Below, piece by piece: positions 34,730-42,675 of a stretch of DNA of 64,000 nt. Each line of letters begins with the position of its first letter. Position 1 is the stretch's first letter. Below the pieces are notes generated by a model that was given only the letters and a program-made list of their open reading frames with translations, was not told where the DNA came from and did not search any database. Source of the DNA: Eupransor demetentiae (GTDB lineage Bacteria; Bacillota; Bacilli; Lactobacillales; Lactobacillaceae). A program made the position numbers and the translations under genes. Location: positions 186,001 to 250,000 of the forward strand of contig NZ_CAWVOH010000001.1 of assembly GCF_963930865.1 (NCBI RefSeq). Reading direction: 5' to 3'.

Positions 34730-35668
34730 ATGACAGTACAAACGCAAAGCCAAGCTAAAGAACGCAAAGTTGCCGCGGTAGTAGTTACCTACAACCGCCT
34801 GGCTTTACTCAAAGAATGTATTGCGCATTTGCAGCAAGAAGATTTACCGCTCAGCCACCTGATTGTGGTGGATAATGCCTCGGATGCTGATACGCAAGAT
34901 TATTTGGAAAGCCTCGGTGACCAAATCGTCTACTTACGCCTACCCGAAAACATCGGCGGGGCAGGGGGCTTCAATCGTGGGGTTCGTTACTTTATCGAAG
35001 AAACTCAGGATGATTTCGTCTGGTTGATGGACGACGACACCATGGTTCAACGAGATAGCCTAACGGAACTAATCAATTTTGCCCAGCAAAAACCGGACTT
35101 CGGTTTCTTGGCAAGTGATGTTCGTTGGACGGATGGCCATCGGGCTAAGATGAATGCGCCCGCACCAATGAATCGTTTGCAAAAGGTTCCCGAAGAGGGA
35201 GCTCAGCCGGTCCAGCTGCAATCGGCTACCTTTGTGGCCATCCTCTTTCGCCGCACGGTTGTCGAAAAAATCGGCCTGCCCATCACGGACTTCTTTATTT
35301 GGGGTGACGACATTGAGTACAGCGAACGCGCCGGTCGGATTGCGCCCGGCTACTTCGTTCCTGCGGCCCGCGTCCTGCACAAAATGAAGGCCAATACTGG
35401 TTCTAGCATTTTAAAGGATGGACCCGACCGCATTCAGCGCTACTTTTACGCTTATCGGAACAAGATGTACTATCTAAAAAAGCGCGATTGGTACCGTCGT
35501 TACCGAGCGCGCTTACGGATTAGCTTGGAGTACTGGCAACTTTTCTTTTCTAAGGCGGACCACCGCGCTGAAAAGCTGGCCACCATGCGCAAGGCCATTC
35601 GTGCCGGCCGTCATTTTCATCCTAAAATCGAGTACGCCAATCATTACAATTCGAAGGACGGAAAATAA
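34730..35668 (+). CDS. GT2 glycosyltransferase, galactofuranosyltransferase-like (copy 2)
   Basis: A 312-residue GT-A enzyme homologous to the GT2 protein at 26469. Matching blocks include VVTYNRLALLKECI, IGGAGGFNRGV, VWLMDDDTMVQ, FFIWGDDIEYSERAG and HPKIEYAN. The DDD metal motif and the WGDD probable catalytic acid are retained. Having two such enzymes suggests that one starts and one extends a Galf chain, or that they make different linkages. The N terminus is a short polar extension. AGGAT lies nine bases before the ATG. Confidence 0.82.
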   Translation: MTVQTQSQAKERKVAAVVVTYNRLALLKECIAHLQQEDLPLSHLIVVDNASDADTQDYLESLGDQIVYLRLPENIGGAGGFNRGVRYFIEETQDDFVWLMDDDTMVQRDSLTELINFAQQKPDFGFLASDVRWTDGHRAKMNAPAPMNRLQKVPEEGAQPVQLQSATFVAILFRRTVVEKIGLPITDFFIWGDDIEYSERAGRIAPGYFVPAARVLHKMKANTGSSILKDGPDRIQRYFYAYRNKMYYLKKRDWYRRYRARLRISLEYWQLFFSKADHRAEKLATMRKAIRAGRHFHPKIEYANHYNSKDGK

Positions 35669-35673
35669 AAACA

Positions 35674-36087
35674 ATGCAAATGCTCAAACAAAATTGGGAT
35701 AAGTACCGCGAAAGTATCCTCTATCTTTTCTTTGGTGGCGCGACTTTTGTCGTTTCCATGCTAACTTATGCGCTCTTTGCGGCTGTTTGGCACTGGGGAC
35801 CGACTTGGTCCTACCTGGCTTCTTGGTTTTTGGCCGTTCTTTTTGCCTACCTAACCAATCGAATCTGGGTTTTCCAGTCCCAAACCAAGCACTGGCAGGG
35901 GATTGTCATCGAAGCGGGTCAGTTTTACGCCGCTCGTATCGTCACGGGCGTCATCGGTTGGTTAATCCTGGCCTTAGGTGTTTATCTATTGCACCAAAAC
36001 GATATTCTTTGGAACGGCATTCAAAATATCTTCGTCATTATTTCAAACTATGTCCTCTCGAAGCTCTTTATCTTCAAGGAGAAATAA
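35674..36087 (+). CDS. GtrA family membrane protein (polyprenyl-phosphate-sugar flippase-like)
   Basis: This encodes a 137-residue protein with four transmembrane helices. LFFGGATFVVSMLTY at the start, LAYLTNRIWVFQS in the middle and NYVLSKLFIFKEK at the end are the conserved GtrA family elements. GtrA proteins are thought to flip undecaprenyl-phosphate sugars for side-chain addition. It follows a Galf-transferase-like gene by six bases. It is the last gene of the glycan locus and ends at a bidirectional terminator. Confidence 0.88.
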   Translation: MQMLKQNWDKYRESILYLFFGGATFVVSMLTYALFAAVWHWGPTWSYLASWFLAVLFAYLTNRIWVFQSQTKHWQGIVIEAGQFYAARIVTGVIGWLILALGVYLLHQNDILWNGIQNIFVIISNYVLSKLFIFKEK

Positions 36088-36098
36088 AAGGGGACAAC

Positions 36099-36130
36099 AA
36101 AAAAGCACTCGCAAATTGCGAGTGCTTTTT
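36099..36130. terminator. Bidirectional terminator between gtrA-like gene and rpsT
   Basis: The strong stem GCACTCGCA / TGCGAGTGC with a three-base loop is flanked by A-run and T-run, so it serves both convergent transcripts and marks the 3' edge of the glycan locus. Confidence 0.93.
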
Positions 36131-36139
36131 GAATTGAAC

Positions 36140-36394
36140 TTACTTGTTCAAGTACTTAGCCAAACGTGACTTTTGACGTGAAGCCTTGTTCTTCTTGATC
36201 AAGCCCTTTGAGTAGGCGTGATCAATAGCTGAAGAAGCTTCCTTGTAAAGGTCGGCCAAGTCGGCTGAACCATTGGCTGCTGCCTTTTCGAAACGCTTAA
36301 CAGTTGAACGATAAGCGCTACGAAGTGGTTCGTTGCGATCGTGTTGCTTGAGACTCAAGCGTGCACGTTGAATTGAAGATTCAATAATTGGCAT
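36140..36394 (-). CDS. rpsT: 30S ribosomal protein S20
   Basis: An 84-residue, strongly basic, helical protein beginning MPIIESSIQRARLS and containing KRFEKAAANG and the closing RLAKYLNK. It binds 16S rRNA near the 5' domain early in assembly. GGAGAAAG precedes the ATG. It lies 49 bases downstream of rpsO on the same strand and the two may share a transcript. In other lactic acid bacteria rpsT also lies near holA; here it is about 29 kb away. Confidence 0.95.
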   Translation of the reverse strand: MPIIESSIQRARLSLKQHDRNEPLRSAYRSTVKRFEKAAANGSADLADLYKEASSAIDHAYSKGLIKKNKASRQKSRLAKYLNK

Positions 36395-36443
36395 ATGTCT
36401 TTCTCCTTAAATTTGATACGAGGTTATTAAGTTAATCGAAAGA

Positions 36444-36713
36444 TTAACGACGCAAACCTAAGCGCTTGATCAACTCACGGTAACGTTGGATGTCGTCGTT
36501 ACGTAGGTAACGCAACAAGTTACGACGACGACCAATCTTCTTCATCAAACCACGTTGTGAGTGGAAATCATGCTTGTGAGATGCCATGTGCTTGTTCAAT
36601 TCGTTGATGTCAGCAGTCAAAACTGCAACTTGAACTTCAACTGAACCAGTATCGCCTTCTTGGCGGGCATATTCCTTAATGATTTCGTTCTTACGTTCTT
36701 TTGTAAGGGCCAT
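36444..36713 (-). CDS. rpsO: 30S ribosomal protein S15
   Basis: An 89-residue protein with the classic ALTKERKNEIIKEYA start, GDTGSVEVQVA, and the SQRGLMKKIGRRRNLLRYL rRNA-binding helix region. S15 binds the 16S rRNA three-way junction. The correct start is the second of two in-frame ATGs (36713): it gives the universal MALT N terminus and better spacing from AAAGGTGG. A structured leader of about 90 bases precedes it. Confidence 0.96.
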   Translation of the reverse strand: MALTKERKNEIIKEYARQEGDTGSVEVQVAVLTADINELNKHMASHKHDFHSQRGLMKKIGRRRNLLRYLRNDDIQRYRELIKRLGLRR

Positions 36714-36736
36714 AATCATATCCACCTTTCTAAAAT

Positions 36737-36769
36737 GTCTCCCTGAGCTGAGTCAGACGACGGTGAGAC
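36737..36769 (-). promoter_or_regulatory. Structured rpsO leader, candidate S15 autoregulatory element
   Basis: On the minus strand the leader has GTCTC and GAGAC bounding a 23-base internal segment, ending about 24 bases before the rpsO start and next to its ribosome-binding site. S15 represses its own mRNA through leader structures in several bacteria. The exact S15 recognition element was not identified here. Confidence 0.4.
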
Positions 36770-36811
36770 GTCAAACTAAGACCAGGGACGGTTGTTGTAA
36801 CAACAAATAAA

Positions 36812-36840
36812 ATTATACTATCTTTTGCCCCAAAAGCCAA
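36812..36840 (-). promoter_or_regulatory. rpsO promoter
   Basis: On the minus strand, TTGGCT (36840-36835) and TATAAT (36817-36812) are separated by 17 bases. The transcript would start near 36805 with the palindrome GTTGTT/AACAAC. Confidence 0.7.
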
Positions 36841-36861
36841 GGGGAGTCTAAAAGCAAATTA

Positions 36862-36870
36862 TGGTAAAAT
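36862..36870 (+). promoter_or_regulatory. Extended -10 promoter for gatCAB
   Basis: TGGTAAAAT lies about 72 bases before gatC; it is divergent from the rpsO promoter. No good -35 is visible. Confidence 0.5.
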
Positions 36871-36890
36871 TAACGAGTGTAAAAATTTTG

Positions 36891-36942
36891 AAAGGATAGC
36901 AGTTTGAGTGGCTTTTAACCGCTTAAACGAGGTGAATTTAAG
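36891..36942 (+). promoter_or_regulatory. gatC leader with hairpin between two ribosome-binding-like blocks
   Basis: GAAAGGAT near 36890-36897 is followed by a 9-bp hairpin (TTTGAGTGG / CCGCTTAAA, two wobbles, 36903-36927) and then GAGGTGA eight bases before the gatC ATG. The second block is a competent Shine-Dalgarno on its own. Confidence 0.5.
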
Positions 36943-37245
36943 ATGGCTCAAAAAATTTCCAAAAGCGAAGTTGCTCACGTAGCCAGTCTAGCCAAACTAG
37001 AACTAAGTGAGGACGAACTTAACCGTTTCACGGATCAACTCGGACAGATTCTTGATCTCTGTGACACGATGGCCGAGGTGGACACCAATAATGTGGAACC
37101 AACCTTCTCAGTCACGCCCAATGTCAACCATTTGCGTGCTGATAAAGCCGAAAACTGGGATCAAAGTAAGGCCTTGTTGGCCAATGCGCCACAAGAAGCT
37201 GCTGACCTGATTAAGGTGCCAGCCATCTTGAAGGGAGAAGAGTAA
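36943..37245 (+). CDS. gatC: Glutamyl/aspartyl-tRNA amidotransferase subunit C
   Basis: A 100-residue small subunit that holds GatA and GatB together in the amidotransferase, which converts misacylated Glu-tRNA(Gln) and Asp-tRNA(Asn). KSEVAHVASLAKLELSEDEL at the N terminus and VEPTFSVTPNVNHLRADK in the middle are typical. It heads the gatCAB operon; gatA starts three bases after its stop. Confidence 0.95.
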   Translation: MAQKISKSEVAHVASLAKLELSEDELNRFTDQLGQILDLCDTMAEVDTNNVEPTFSVTPNVNHLRADKAENWDQSKALLANAPQEAADLIKVPAILKGEE

Positions 37246-37248
37246 AAC

Positions 37249-38733
37249 ATGACATTTAACTATTTCGACCATGATTTGAGCTCTTTGCATGAGCAGTTAA
37301 AGGGTGGCCAAATTAGCGCTGAAGAGTTGACCAAGGCTAGCTTGGACAACATCAAGCAAACTGATGGCGACTTGCAAGCCTTTCTCCGCACGACGGATGA
37401 TCAAGCTTTGCAAGCCGCCAAGTCGATTGACCAAGCCGGTGATTTCAACGATGTGCTTGCCGGAATCCCAATGGGCTTGAAGGACAACATTTCGACGGAA
37501 GGCCAGGAAACTACTGGTGCTTCACATATTTTGGAAGGCTTTAAGCCGGTCTATAACGCTACGGTGGTTAAGAAGCTGCAGGATGCCAAGGCCATTTCGC
37601 TGGGAAAGCTGAACATGGATGAATTTGCCATGGGTGGTTCAACCGAAACTTCTTACTACAAGAAAACCACGAACGCTTGGGACCACAACAAGGTGCCTGG
37701 TGGTTCATCAGGTGGATCAGGGGCAGCGGTTGCTGCCGGACAAGTGCCTTACGCTCTGGGTTCTGATACGGGTGGCTCCATTCGCCAACCGGCAGCCTTT
37801 AACGGAATTGTTGGTTTGAAGCCGACCTATGGCCGCGTTTCACGTTTTGGCCTCTTTGCCATGGCCTCTTCTTTGGATCAAATTGGTCCTTTGACCCGTT
37901 CCGTTAAGGATAACGCCTTGGTTTTGAACGCCATTGCCGGTTTTGATAAGTGGGATTCAACTTCTGTTGACACGGAAGTACCGGATTACACCAAGAACTT
38001 GGGTAAGGGTGTTAAGGGAATGAAGATTGCCGTGCCAAAGGAATACTTTGGTGAAGGAATTGACCCTGAAGTTGCCGCTAAGGTTAGGGCGGGCATCGCC
38101 CAGCTGGAAGCCTTGGGTGCCACGGTTGATGAAGTATCCTTGCCCCACACTCGCTACGGAGTGGCAGCTTACTACATCACCATGTCTTCAGAGGCATCTT
38201 CAAACTTGCAGCGTTATGACGGAATCCGCTATGGTTTCCGTGCACCTGATGCCAAGAATTTGGAAGAAGTTTATACCAAGAGCCGTTCAGAAGGCTTTGG
38301 AAACGAAGTTAAGCGCCGTATCATGTTGGGAACCTTCGCTTTGTCAGCAGGGGCCTACGATGACTTCTTTAAGAAGGCCGCTCAAATTCGAACTTTGATT
38401 ATTGACGACTTTAACAAGGTCTTTGATCAGTACGACTTGATTGTCGGACCAACTACGCCAACACCTGCCTATGGTTTGGGTGAAGAAATTGGGGATCCTA
38501 AGGCCATGTACATGGGCGATGTTTTGACCATCCCCGTTAACTTGGCCGGTTTGCCCGGTTTGTCCATTAACGCTGGCTTCTCTAAGGACGGTATGCCAAT
38601 CGGTTTGCAGATGATTGGAAAGGCCTTTGACGAAGCAACAATTTACCAAGCTGCACAAGCCTTTGAAGAGGCCAGTGATTTGTTGAAGCAACGTCCCGCA
38701 ATTGCGGCAGCTTATCAAGGAGGTGACAAGTAA
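37249..38733 (+). CDS. gatA: Glutamyl/aspartyl-tRNA amidotransferase subunit A
   Basis: A 494-residue amidase that releases ammonia from glutamine for the transamidation reaction. The amidase signature is complete: catalytic Lys in MGLKDNIST near residue 77, the GGSSGGSGAAVAAG loop near 151, and the nucleophilic Ser in DTGGSIRQPAAF near 176. Length and motif order match GatA. It overlaps gatB by one base, with GGAGGT just upstream. Confidence 0.97.
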   Translation: MTFNYFDHDLSSLHEQLKGGQISAEELTKASLDNIKQTDGDLQAFLRTTDDQALQAAKSIDQAGDFNDVLAGIPMGLKDNISTEGQETTGASHILEGFKPVYNATVVKKLQDAKAISLGKLNMDEFAMGGSTETSYYKKTTNAWDHNKVPGGSSGGSGAAVAAGQVPYALGSDTGGSIRQPAAFNGIVGLKPTYGRVSRFGLFAMASSLDQIGPLTRSVKDNALVLNAIAGFDKWDSTSVDTEVPDYTKNLGKGVKGMKIAVPKEYFGEGIDPEVAAKVRAGIAQLEALGATVDEVSLPHTRYGVAAYYITMSSEASSNLQRYDGIRYGFRAPDAKNLEEVYTKSRSEGFGNEVKRRIMLGTFALSAGAYDDFFKKAAQIRTLIIDDFNKVFDQYDLIVGPTTPTPAYGLGEEIGDPKAMYMGDVLTIPVNLAGLPGLSINAGFSKDGMPIGLQMIGKAFDEATIYQAAQAFEEASDLLKQRPAIAAAYQGGDK

Positions 38734-40172
38734 TGGGAAACGGAAACTTTGAAACGACCATCGGACTTGAAGTCCACGTTGAAATGCAAACGAATTCCAA
38801 GTTGCTTTCACCTTCACCCGTCCACTACGGGGATACGCCAAACGCCAACACGAACGTGATTGACTGGGCTTATCCAGGTGTTTTGCCCGTTGCCAACAAG
38901 GGTGCCATCGAATATGGTATGCGCGTGGCCTTGGCCTTGAACGCAGAAATCTCACCTTTGATTCGCTGGGATCGTAAGAACTATTTCTATCCTGATAACC
39001 CTAAGGCTTATCAGACGACCATGTTCCACACACCACTGGGCCGCCACGGTTACTTGGACGTTAAGTTGCCAAACGGTGAAACTAAGCGTGTTGGAATCGA
39101 AGAATTGCACGTGGAAGAAGATGCCGGTAAGAACACCCACGGGGAAGACGGCTATTCTTACGTCGATTTGAACCGTCAGGGAACCCCTTTGGTCGAAATC
39201 GTCTCAAAGCCTGACTTGCATTCACCCGATGAAGCCTATGCTTATTTGGAACAGCTTCGCCAAGTAGTCCTCTTTACCGGGGTATCTGAAGCCAAGATGC
39301 AAGAAGGACAGATGCGTGCCGATGTCAACATTTCAATTCGTCCGCACGGGGCCAGCGAATACGGTACTCGTGTCGAAATGAAGAACGTTTCATCCTTCAA
39401 CTATGTTCGTAACGCCTTGATTTATGAAGAAAAGCGTCAGGCGAACATCTTGCGTTCTGGTGGCACCATCCGCCAGGAAACTCGTCGTTACGACGAACCA
39501 AGCAACACCACCATGTTGATGCGTGTTAAGGAAGGGGCGGATGATTACCGTTACTTCCCTGAACCCGATTTGGCACCGATTGCCATTGACCAAAAGTGGA
39601 TTGACGAAGTGGCTGCTGTTTTGCCTAAGTCAGCCGCACAACGTCAACAGAGCTATGTTGAAGAACTTGGTTTGGAACCATATGATGCCGAAGTTTTGAC
39701 GCAGACGCTTGCCATGGCCGATTTCTTTGATAAGACCGTTGCAGCAGGCGGTGAAGCCAAGCGTGCCGCTAACTATTTGATTGGTGACGTGAATGCTTAC
39801 ATGAACAAGCACCAGGTTGAATTGCAGGAAACGCAGTTAACGCCAGAACACTTGGCCGGTATGATTAAGTTGATTGAAGATGGCACCATCTCAACCAAGC
39901 AAGCCAAGAAGGTCTTTGAAGCTATTATGGACGGTCAAGAACCAGCCGAATTTGCTAAGAAGAACGGTTTGGTTCAGATTTCTGATCCTGAAGTTTTGAA
40001 GCCTTGGATTATCGAAGTTTTGGATGCTAACCCACAGTCAATTGAAGACTTTAAGGGTGGTAAGGACCGTGCCGTTGGTTTCTTGATTGGACAACTAATG
40101 AAGAAGTCTAAGGGACAAGCCAACCCAACGGTTTTGAACCAACTTTTGATGGCAGAATTAAAGCAACGCTAA
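38733..40172 (+). CDS. gatB: Glutamyl/aspartyl-tRNA amidotransferase subunit B
   Basis: A 479-residue subunit that binds tRNA and activates the misacylated aminoacyl end with ATP. The N-terminal TTIGLEVHVEM and the YPDNPKAYQTTMF and DLNRQGTPLVEIVS motifs are diagnostic, and the C-terminal YqeY-like helical domain starts near residue 330. Together with GatA and GatC it implies the indirect route to Gln-tRNA and/or Asn-tRNA. A hairpin follows the stop. Confidence 0.97.
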   Translation: MGNGNFETTIGLEVHVEMQTNSKLLSPSPVHYGDTPNANTNVIDWAYPGVLPVANKGAIEYGMRVALALNAEISPLIRWDRKNYFYPDNPKAYQTTMFHTPLGRHGYLDVKLPNGETKRVGIEELHVEEDAGKNTHGEDGYSYVDLNRQGTPLVEIVSKPDLHSPDEAYAYLEQLRQVVLFTGVSEAKMQEGQMRADVNISIRPHGASEYGTRVEMKNVSSFNYVRNALIYEEKRQANILRSGGTIRQETRRYDEPSNTTMLMRVKEGADDYRYFPEPDLAPIAIDQKWIDEVAAVLPKSAAQRQQSYVEELGLEPYDAEVLTQTLAMADFFDKTVAAGGEAKRAANYLIGDVNAYMNKHQVELQETQLTPEHLAGMIKLIEDGTISTKQAKKVFEAIMDGQEPAEFAKKNGLVQISDPEVLKPWIIEVLDANPQSIEDFKGGKDRAVGFLIGQLMKKSKGQANPTVLNQLLMAELKQR

Positions 40173-40180
40173 GTTGCAGT

Positions 40181-40196
40181 GGACCCGGAAGGGTTC
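40181..40196 (+). other. Hairpin after gatB, possible weak terminator
   Basis: GGACCC / GGGTTC with a GGAA loop (one G-T pair) lies nine bases after gatB; T5 begins eleven bases downstream, so it may be a weak or partial terminator. Confidence 0.4.
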
Positions 40197-40210
40197 GCGT
40201 ACATATTTTT

Positions 40211-40249
40211 GAAAGGGATGCGTGCAAACGCATTAGGTGATAAAGCACT
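40211..40249 (+). promoter_or_regulatory. dagK leader hairpin between purine-rich block and start
   Basis: GAAAGGG at 40211-40217 abuts a perfect 6-bp hairpin ATGCGT / ACGCAT with a GCAA tetraloop (40218-40233), followed by AGGTGA 10 bases before the dagK ATG. The same order of elements occurs before ffh. Confidence 0.5.
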
Positions 40250-41260
40250 ATGGCAAGGAAAAGAGCTCGTATTATCTATAATCCAAGCTCCGGTCGTGAA
40301 GCGGTTAAACGTGAAATGCTCGATATTTTAGCGGTTTATGAGCAGGCGGGTTACGAAACTTCGGCTTTTGCCACGACACCAGAACCACTGAGTGCTGCCC
40401 ATGAAGCCACTCGTGCGGCCAAGGATGGCTTTGATTTGATTGTCGCTGCGGGAGGTGATGGCACCATTAACGAAGTGGTTAACGGCATTGCTGGTTTACC
40501 AAAGCGCCCTATGATGGCTATTATCCCGGCCGGTACGACCAATGATTACGCTCGCGCTTTGAAGGTTCCGCGTGACGAGCCTTTGGAAGCCGCTAAGGTC
40601 ATCCTAAAAGACGAAACCATCAAGATGGACATCGGGAAGGTTATTCACGGCGATAGTACGAAGTACTTCATGAACATTGCTGCTCTAGGAACCATCTCGG
40701 AAGTTACCTATGGCGTCCCTTCAGCGATGAAATCCCTTTACGGCTACTTGGCCTACTTAGTTAAGGGTGCTGAACTCCTAACCCGGGTTAAAAATGTGCA
40801 AGCCAAAGTGGTTTATGATGGTGGCGAGTACTCCGGGGACATCTCGATGATTTTCTTGGCCTTAACCAACTCAGTTGGGGGTTTCGAATCCATCGTCCCC
40901 GATGCCAAATTAGATGACGGGCAGTTCACCCTTTTGATTGTGAAATCATCAAATATTTTCCAGGTCTTGCAACTGGTAGCGCAAATGCTAAACGGCGGCA
41001 AGCACGTGGACAATGAACGTCTAATTTATAAGAAAACCGACCATGTTGAAATCACACCTTTGAGCGATGAACGCCTGAAGGTCAACTTGGATGGTGAATA
41101 CGGTGGGGATGCACCGATGACCTTTGACAATTTGAAGCAACACATCCGCTTTGTTGCTAATCGTTCCGCCATGACTCCGGGATCAACCGATGAAGCCAAG
41201 CGTGAATTTGTTAAGCAGGTCGAAGAATTAGAAGCAAAAGTAGAAGAGCAAAAGGATTAG
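40250..41260 (+). CDS. dagK: Diacylglycerol kinase, DagK/YegS family
   Basis: A 336-residue soluble lipid kinase. RIIYNPSSGREAVK near the N terminus and AAGGDGTINEVVNGI near residue 65 form the nucleotide-binding site of the DAGK catalytic fold, and PAGTTNDYARAL near 92 supports it. Its job is probably to recycle diacylglycerol released during lipoteichoic acid synthesis into phosphatidic acid. It follows gatB, as in Bacillus and many lactic acid bacteria. The C terminus is a short charged, probably coiled, tail. Confidence 0.92.
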   Translation: MARKRARIIYNPSSGREAVKREMLDILAVYEQAGYETSAFATTPEPLSAAHEATRAAKDGFDLIVAAGGDGTINEVVNGIAGLPKRPMMAIIPAGTTNDYARALKVPRDEPLEAAKVILKDETIKMDIGKVIHGDSTKYFMNIAALGTISEVTYGVPSAMKSLYGYLAYLVKGAELLTRVKNVQAKVVYDGGEYSGDISMIFLALTNSVGGFESIVPDAKLDDGQFTLLIVKSSNIFQVLQLVAQMLNGGKHVDNERLIYKKTDHVEITPLSDERLKVNLDGEYGGDAPMTFDNLKQHIRFVANRSAMTPGSTDEAKREFVKQVEELEAKVEEQKD

Positions 41261-41265
41261 CATTA

Positions 41266-42651
41266 ATGGCTAAAATTAACCGCCAGCCGGCCAGCAAGGC
41301 CCCCATTTCAAAAAACGAAACCATCACGACCACGATTGTGGACCTTTCCTATCAAGGCATGGGTGTTGCTAAGTTGGACCATTTTCCAATCTTTGTGGCC
41401 AATGCCTTACCAGGTGAAGAAGTCGAATTGCAGGCGACTAAGGTTTTGAAGAACTACGCCTTTGGCCGGGTGGTCAAGCGTTTAAGCGACTCACCAGACC
41501 GTGTTGAAGTGCCCGATAAAGTGGCTTTAGCGGCCGGCATTGCCCCCTTAGCTAACTTGGCTTATCCTGCTCAACTTAAGTTTAAGCAAGAGCAGGTGGA
41601 AAACGTTTTCCAGAAGTTGCACCTAGATGTTGCGGTAGCTGAAACCATCGGCATGGAAGATCCAACCCACTACCGTAACAAGGCTCAAGTCCCTGTTCAA
41701 ATGGTTAAGGGCCACTTGGCGACTGGTTTTTACCGCCGTGGTTCACATACTTTGATTCCAACAGACCATTTTTACATTCAAAATCCGGAAGTTGACCAAG
41801 CGGTTGCCGCAACACGGGAGGTCTTGGATGGCTTAGGCCTACAAGCGTACGATGAAAAGACCAAGAAGGGCTTGGTCCGCCACATTATGGCTCGCTACGG
41901 TGAACAAAGTGGCGAATTGATGGTGGTTATCGTAACCAACCATGCCAAGCTGCCCGGTAAAGAATTAATCATCGAACGCCTGCGAGCAAAGTTGCCGGCT
42001 TTGAAGTCCTTGATTCAAAACATTAACAATGTCCACACCAACGTCATCATGGGTGGCGAAAACGTGACACTTTGGGGCGCCGACAAGATTGAGGATACCT
42101 TGCTTGGTAAGACCTACCAAATTGGGCCAAACTCTTTCTATCAGGTTAACCCTAAGACAACGGCGAAGTTATACCAGTTGGCCGCGCAGAAGGCTGATTT
42201 GAAGCCCGATGATGTCGTGGTTGATGCCTACTGTGGTATCGGGACAATTGCCTTGTCCGTTGCCGACCAAGTTAAGCAGGTCTACGGAGTTGAAGTGGTC
42301 CCCGATGCGATTGCTGACGCGCGTGAAAATGCTCGTTTGAATGGTGTGGACAATGCAAGCTTTATCACAGCCGATGCGCCTGAACAAATGCAAAAGTGGC
42401 AGGCTGAAGGATTGAAACCCAGCGTTGTTTTCTTCGATCCACCCCGCAAGGGTTTGACGCCCGAAGTGATTGAAGCAACGGTCGCCATGGAACCGGAGCG
42501 AATTGTTTACGTTTCATGTAATCCGGCGACCTTAGCCCGTGATGCCGCTCAGTTAATTGAGACTGGCTATCACTTTGATGGACCGGTTCAGCCGGTTGAT
42601 CAGTTCCCACAAACCGTCCATGTTGAAGCGGTTGTGGCTTTTAAACGATAA
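41266..42651 (+). CDS. 23S rRNA (uracil-C5)-methyltransferase, RlmD/RumA-like, lacking iron-sulfur cysteines
   Basis: A 461-residue methyltransferase. A TRAM domain (about 12-75) is followed by the central domain and a SAM-dependent C-terminal domain with DAYCGIGTIAL near 325, FFDPPRKGL near 388 and the nucleophilic Cys in VSCNPATLARD near 418. Relatives bind a [4Fe-4S] cluster through a Cys-rich segment after TRAM; here that segment reads KVALAAGIAPLANLAYPAQL with no cysteine. It should form m5U in 23S rRNA; the exact position (U1939 or U747) is not certain. It begins five bases after dagK. Confidence 0.9.
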   Translation: MAKINRQPASKAPISKNETITTTIVDLSYQGMGVAKLDHFPIFVANALPGEEVELQATKVLKNYAFGRVVKRLSDSPDRVEVPDKVALAAGIAPLANLAYPAQLKFKQEQVENVFQKLHLDVAVAETIGMEDPTHYRNKAQVPVQMVKGHLATGFYRRGSHTLIPTDHFYIQNPEVDQAVAATREVLDGLGLQAYDEKTKKGLVRHIMARYGEQSGELMVVIVTNHAKLPGKELIIERLRAKLPALKSLIQNINNVHTNVIMGGENVTLWGADKIEDTLLGKTYQIGPNSFYQVNPKTTAKLYQLAAQKADLKPDDVVVDAYCGIGTIALSVADQVKQVYGVEVVPDAIADARENARLNGVDNASFITADAPEQMQKWQAEGLKPSVVFFDPPRKGLTPEVIEATVAMEPERIVYVSCNPATLARDAAQLIETGYHFDGPVQPVDQFPQTVHVEAVVAFKR

Positions 42652-42675
42652 GTTCAATTAGGGAGAGGAGTTGGC

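Noticed and set aside
38344..38955. A 203-codon minus-strand frame across gatA and gatB.
   Set aside because: It is antisense to two conserved genes and has an improbable, Arg/Trp/Cys-rich composition.
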